This document shows, piece by piece, positions 6,484-8,690 of a stretch of 8,690 nucleotides of DNA; position 1 is the stretch's first letter; the number at the start of each line of letters is the position of its first letter. Below the pieces are notes generated by a model. The model made no database searches, was not told where the DNA came from, and was given only the letters and a program-made list of their open reading frames with translations. This DNA comes from Clostridia bacterium (lineage in GTDB: Bacteria; Bacillota_A; Clostridia; Oscillospirales; CAG-272), in NCBI GenBank assembly GCA_017408625.1, contig JAFQUG010000249.1:1-8690 (forward strand), read 5' to 3'. Made by a program: the position numbers and the translations under genes.

Positions 6484-7245
6484 TTATAGCAATTCCATCT
6501 CGGTACGGATCGCGTCATCCATCTTGCTTTTTTCATCGAACACACGGCTCTTATCCTCAAGTGTACGGAAGGCGGCGTAATACCGCAGCCCAAATTCCTG
6601 CAACGATGCATGGTTGAAGTGCAGATTGTCGGGATTTGCCGTCAATCCTTTTGCCGAGACAAAAGCGGTATGCGGCGTTTGCGCGGCAAACGTCATCAGT
6701 GCGGTGTTTACGTGAACGTAATTGACAAGCGCGGGATCCAGTGCGCAATCCTTCACGAAATCACCCAATCCGCCAACGATCAGGGGGACATCTTCCGCAT
6801 CCAGCGCACGTCGCAAGGCCTTCATGATCGCCGTGATCTTTTCCAAATACAGCGGATAAAGCTCATCCTTGCAGTCTCCCTCGCCCTGGTGCCAGAGAAT
6901 TGCCACAAGATGCGAGGTTCGCAGCGCGAGCCTTGCACAGCTTACCGCGTTGTCAAACAGCAGGCTTCCCTGCTTCCATTGATCCAACGTTGTCCCACCG
7001 TCCGCACAGGGAATAACGCCCACCTCAGCATCGGGGTGCTCATCGGAATATGCCTTGGCAAAGCTTTCGGCAAGGCAGCTTCCCGAAAAGGGTCGGTCGG
7101 CATTCACCGGGCGGTACATTTTCTGCCATCTGCCGTTGCGCAAAACCTTGAGCTTGCCGCCGTTGGTATCCAGAGGCTCGGCATCCTTCAAAAAACCGCG
7201 CCCCGCCATATTGGATTGTCCGATAATCAAAACAGAATGGATCAT
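6484..7245 (-). CDS. SASA-domain carbohydrate esterase (sialate O-acetylesterase / acetylxylan esterase type)
   Basis: 253 aa; ATG at 7245 with AGAGAGGA 7-8 nt upstream. SGNH-hydrolase-like blocks of the SASA family (PF03629): GQSNMAGRG at 9-17 with nucleophile S11, the Gly-containing ADGGTTLDQW (81-90), WHQGEGD (118-124), and the D206-x-x-H209 dyad in DNLHFN. No signal peptide is visible, so the enzyme is probably cytoplasmic and would remove acetyl groups from imported acetylated sugars or oligosaccharides, such as O-acetylated sialic acid or xylo-oligosaccharides. The substrate cannot be told from sequence. The last 25 residues are charged and look non-catalytic. It starts a likely two-gene unit with the permease. 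I found no convincing promoter upstream; a degenerate rlmD remnant lies there. Confidence 0.85.
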   Translation of the reverse strand: MIHSVLIIGQSNMAGRGFLKDAEPLDTNGGKLKVLRNGRWQKMYRPVNADRPFSGSCLAESFAKAYSDEHPDAEVGVIPCADGGTTLDQWKQGSLLFDNAVSCARLALRTSHLVAILWHQGEGDCKDELYPLYLEKITAIMKALRRALDAEDVPLIVGGLGDFVKDCALDPALVNYVHVNTALMTFAAQTPHTAFVSAKGLTANPDNLHFNHASLQEFGLRYYAAFRTLEDKSRVFDEKSKMDDAIRTEMELL

Positions 7246-7283
7246 TTTTTGTTCCTCTCTTACTATATGTATTGCTCGTTATT

Positions 7284-7325
7284 TCACTGTTTTCGTGTGA
7301 GACACACGACCGACTCGACGTGGGT
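7284..7325 (-). pseudogene. Remnant of an rlmD-type C-terminus
   Basis: The minus strand encodes THVESVVCLTRKQ followed by TGA. It matches the C-terminus of the RlmD gene at the right edge (GHVESVVCLTRKEA), sharing 11 consecutive residues, HVESVVCLTRK, including the HVE motif whose Glu is the catalytic base in this family. The nucleotide match is 24 of 30 positions, with differences mainly at wobble sites. Upstream the frame stays open for only about 9 more codons (LVFIPFVLL) before a TGA, and the preceding RlmD motifs are absent. So this is a fragment, not a gene. It lies between the GIY-YIG gene and the esterase, in the same orientation as the intact copy. Confidence 0.6.
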
Positions 7326-7388
7326 CAAGAGTACAAAAGGTATAAAAACCAGTCAAACGGGGGGTGCAACTCCAAAGGTATATTTTGA

Positions 7389-7670
7389 TTAAATAAATCC
7401 TTCTCCCCAATCATTCCAATTCGGATTTTTTGTTTCCACAAGCCAATTCTTTTTCGCTCTTACCCATCGCTTTAACTGCTTTTCTCGTGCTATTGCATCG
7501 TTAATTTCAGAATACTCCTCAAAGTAAACAAGTTTGTGAACGTGATACTTTTTTGTAAACCCTTCGATTTGCTCGTTTTTGTGTTCGTATAATCTTCTTC
7601 GCAAATCGTTTGTCACACCGATATACATTACCGCATTGGTCTTGTTTGTGAGTATGTAAACGTAGTACAT
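7389..7670 (-). CDS. Small GIY-YIG nuclease-family protein (COG2827/UPF0213 type)
   Basis: 93 aa from ATG 7670, which follows AAAGGAG by 5 nt; an in-frame start at 7760 would add 30 residues translated from the repeat DNA and is rejected. Motifs: YYVYILTN (2-8, the GIY strand), MYIGVTNDLRRRLYEHK (15-31, the YIG strand and catalytic Arg region) and AIAREKQLKRW (59-69) with the likely metal-binding E63; the ending NPNWNDW is family-typical. The GIY-YIG domain cleaves DNA with one divalent metal ion; this stand-alone group is widespread and its role is not settled. The gene is more AT-rich than the flanking genes and sits directly downstream of a palindromic repeat array, with a 7-bp hairpin just before its ribosome binding site. 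No promoter or terminator of its own is clear. Confidence 0.88.
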   Translation of the reverse strand: MYYVYILTNKTNAVMYIGVTNDLRRRLYEHKNEQIEGFTKKYHVHKLVYFEEYSEINDAIAREKQLKRWVRAKKNWLVETKNPNWNDWGEGFI

Positions 7671-7683
7671 TCGTTCTCCTTTT

Positions 7684-7714
7684 CGCCGAGATCCCGCCTT
7701 CGCGTTGCTCGGCG
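7684..7714. repeat. Hairpin in the GIY-YIG leader
   Basis: Arms CGCCGAG (7684-7690) and CTCGGCG (7708-7714) with a 17-nt loop. On the minus strand the hairpin ends directly before the GIY-YIG ribosome binding site and could affect translation. On the plus strand it is followed by CTTTTT and could terminate transcription coming from the array. Confidence 0.55.
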
Positions 7715-7725
7715 CTTTTTCGTCC

Positions 7726-7821
7726 GTGTCATCCTGAGCGTAGTCCCGCCGAGATTCCACTCGGTTTCACCTCGTGCTTTTAGGGCGTTGCCCTAAAAGT
7801 TCGACAAGCTCAGAATGACAC
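7726..7821. repeat. Palindromic repeat element A
   Basis: The ends are inverted copies of a 14-nt core, GTGTCATCCTGAGC (7726-7739) and GCTCAGAATGACAC (7808-7821), one mismatch apart. Inside is a perfect 10-bp hairpin CTTTTAGGGC/GCCCTAAAAG (7777-7799, GTT loop). The whole could fold into one long-armed structure. It is the member nearest the GIY-YIG start codon. Confidence 0.75.
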
Positions 7822-7851
7822 CTAACGGTGTCCGGCGGGACGTAGCCGAAA

Positions 7852-7902
7852 TCCGAGCATAGCGAGGATCAAACGGTGCGTAGCATCGTTTGGGATCTCG
7901 GA
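7852..7902. repeat. Palindromic repeat element D (different core)
   Basis: Outer arms TCCGAG (7852-7857) and CTCGGA (7897-7902). Inside, GAGGATC faces GGGATCTC imperfectly and AAACGGTGC pairs with GCATCGTTT (7871-7891, one G-U, GTA loop). It fills the space between elements A and B and lacks the 14-nt core, so it is either a separate palindrome or the interior of a decayed element. Confidence 0.55.
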
Positions 7903-7923
7903 CGAAAAAGTTCGATTCCGAAT

Positions 7924-8027
7924 GCCCGTGTCATTCTGAGCATAGCCGAACTTTCGTGCTTGCACGAAAGCGCAAGGCGTCAGCCGAAGCGGAATCTCGG
8001 GCAGTCTCCACTCAGGATGACACGGGC
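7924..8027. repeat. Palindromic repeat element B
   Basis: The ends are inverted over 17 nt with one mismatch: GCCCGTGTCATTCTGAG (7924-7940) and CTCAGGATGACACGGGC (8011-8027), containing the same core as element A. An internal hairpin CTTTCGTG/CACGAAAG (7951-7970, 4-nt loop) replaces the A-type internal stem, so ends are conserved while centres differ. Confidence 0.75.
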
Positions 8028-8041
8028 GAGATTGCATTTGG

Positions 8042-8110
8042 GTGTCATCCTGAGCGAAGGGCTTAGCCCGTAGTCGAACCCGCAGGGCGATGCGAAGCAT
8101 CGGGATCTGC
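8042..8110. repeat. Truncated palindromic repeat element C
   Basis: Begins with the core GTGTCATCCTGAGC (8042-8055), then hairpins GGGC/GCCC (8059-8069) and CGATGC/GCATCG (8088-8102), but no inverted core closes it. It looks like a half element whose right end was lost. It is the array member nearest the 94-aa gene. Confidence 0.6.
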
Positions 8111-8149
8111 TAAAACCGGGGCGTGTAAATCCAAAAAAACCACATTTAA

Positions 8150-8434
8150 TTAAAAATTTGATTTTCCTGACATATATTTCTCGATGTAATCTATTGCATC
8201 GTTCAAATCATATGGGTGTTCATGAGAGTATCTTTCCTCACCCGCTTTGTCGAAAGGCTCAACCGACAAAACGAACAAGTCCCCCTCTTTGTATAAGTCA
8301 AATCTTCTATCTGCTGCTTTTCCGCGAATAACGGGCACATCTATTGTGTAATCGTCATTCAGCGCAAAGGTATTGGTTAATACTAAATCGTATTTACTCT
8401 TTAGCTTGTTATAAATAAGGCTTAAATCCTTCAC
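8150..8434 (-). CDS. Hypothetical 94-aa protein downstream of rlmD
   Basis: I do not recognise the family. The GTG at 8434 lies 4 nt after the rlmD stop, and its ribosome binding site (GAAAGGAAG) is inside the rlmD 3' end, suggesting translational coupling. The longer frame reaching 8641 only shadows rlmD. The protein is soluble and acidic, with no signal peptide or membrane segment. Visible traits: an amphipathic start (KDLSLIYNKLKSKYD), a beta-rich middle (YTIDVPVIRGKAADRRFDLYKEGDLFVLSVEP, about 29-60, written here in part as TIDVPVIRGK and FDLYKEGDLFVLSVEP), then HEHPYDLNDAIDYIEKYM (71-88), a His-rich turn leading into a helix. That alpha-beta-alpha layout is seen in many small immunity-like proteins, but this is only a resemblance. 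It is AT-richer than rlmD and may be acquired. Confidence 0.6.
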   Translation of the reverse strand: MKDLSLIYNKLKSKYDLVLTNTFALNDDYTIDVPVIRGKAADRRFDLYKEGDLFVLSVEPFDKAGEERYSHEHPYDLNDAIDYIEKYMSGKSNF

Positions 8435-8438
8435 GGAA

Positions 8439-8690
8439 TTATGCTTCCTTTCTCGTGAGACAAACGACACTCTCGACGTGACCCGTTCTTGGGAAAAGAT
8501 CAACCGGCGTGACTTTATCGAGCACATAGCCGAGTGCGACAAGACGTGCGACGTCGCGCGCGAGCGAATCGGGGTTGCAGGATACGTACACGATACGCGG
8601 CACGACGCGCGCGGCAAGAAAGCGCAACAGCACCTCGTCACAGCCCTTGCGCGGGGGATCGAGGATCACCACGTCGGGATGCAATGTGCC
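8439..8690 (-). CDS. rlmD: 23S rRNA (uracil-5-)-methyltransferase, RlmD/TrmA family, C-terminal part only
   Basis: The last 83 residues; the gene continues past the right edge, so no start is visible. Motifs: DVVILDPPRKGCD (SAM-methyltransferase motif IV, DPPRKGC), IVYVSCNPDSLARDV with the catalytic Cys in VSCNP, and the C-terminal VDLFPRTGHVESVVCLTRK with the HVE Glu acting as base. The family methylates C5 of a uridine in 23S rRNA (RlmD, RlmCD) or in tRNA (TrmA). The C-terminal motif with SCNP and GHVESVV suits the RlmD/RlmCD group seen in Firmicutes, but the target is inferred. It is probably co-transcribed with the 94-aa gene. A degenerate second copy of this C-terminus lies at 7284-7325. 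Confidence 0.9.
   Translation of the reverse strand, partial: GTLHPDVVILDPPRKGCDEVLLRFLAARVVPRIVYVSCNPDSLARDVARLVALGYVLDKVTPVDLFPRTGHVESVVCLTRKEA

Noticed and set aside
7671..7760. 30-residue N-terminal extension of the GIY-YIG protein
   Set aside because: It is translated from the repeat DNA; the internal ATG at 7670 has a strong ribosome binding site and starts at the conserved family N-terminus.
7822..8100. 92-codon minus-strand ORF within the repeats
   Set aside because: It is read entirely from repeat elements, with no ribosome binding site or family signature.
7726..8110. Palindromic array as CRISPR
   Set aside because: Cores alternate in orientation and are unevenly spaced, elements differ in their centres, and no cas gene is present.
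8435..8641. N-terminal extension of the 94-aa protein
   Set aside because: It overlaps the rlmD coding sequence in another frame and is a Cys/Ser/Arg-rich shadow; GTG 8434 is the better start.

Overview
The window reads as chromosomal DNA of a Gram-positive Clostridia-type bacterium (Bacillota), probably an uncultured gut lineage of medium-high GC. The evidence is two promoters with perfect TTGACA-17-TATAAT, strong AAGGAG/AGGAGG ribosome binding sites, a DUF1836 gene, an ECF-transporter S component beside a type III pantothenate kinase, and a ROK glucokinase with a Cys-rich zinc site. No species can be named from this alone. Every gene I accept lies on the minus strand, so transcription runs from right to left. 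The long plus-strand reading frames are shadows.

Right to left in the order of transcription: (1) 8439-8690, the C-terminus of an RlmD/TrmA-family 23S rRNA methyltransferase, followed after 4 nt by a 94-residue protein of unknown function (8150-8434). (2) 7671-8149, about 480 nt without a credible gene, packed with palindromic repeats that share a 14-nt core (GTGTCATYCTGAGC). (3) 7389-7670, a small GIY-YIG nuclease-family gene. (4) 7284-7325, a tiny leftover of a second rlmD C-terminus. (5) 6484-7245, a SASA/sialate-O-acetylesterase-type esterase, followed by an SLC13/ArsB-type permease (5102-6425) whose reading frame is broken near the N-terminus, probably at a 7-base homopolymer. (6) 4011-4970, a ROK glucokinase with its own extended -10 promoter and tandem terminators. 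(7) 3682-4010, a structured non-coding stretch with several hairpins and the consensus promoter of the next unit. (8) 1280-3681, a likely operon DUF1836 regulator - coaX - panT-like ECF S component, ending in a strong terminator. (9) 1-1079, the N-terminal 359 residues of a fused Wzz/BY-kinase polysaccharide co-polymerase and tyrosine kinase, under a perfect consensus promoter.

Functionally, the panT-like gene and coaX fit pantothenate uptake and phosphorylation, the first steps of CoA salvage. The ROK kinase feeds glucose into glycolysis. The esterase could deacetylate acetylated sugars. The Wzz/BY-kinase controls surface polysaccharide length and export.

The most unusual part is 7284-8438. 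A nuclease gene and a palindromic repeat array lie between an intact rlmD 3' end and a degenerate second copy of that 3' end, which resembles a decayed insertion at the 3' end of rlmD. The structured gap at 3771-3953 and the frameshifted permease are the next most interesting.
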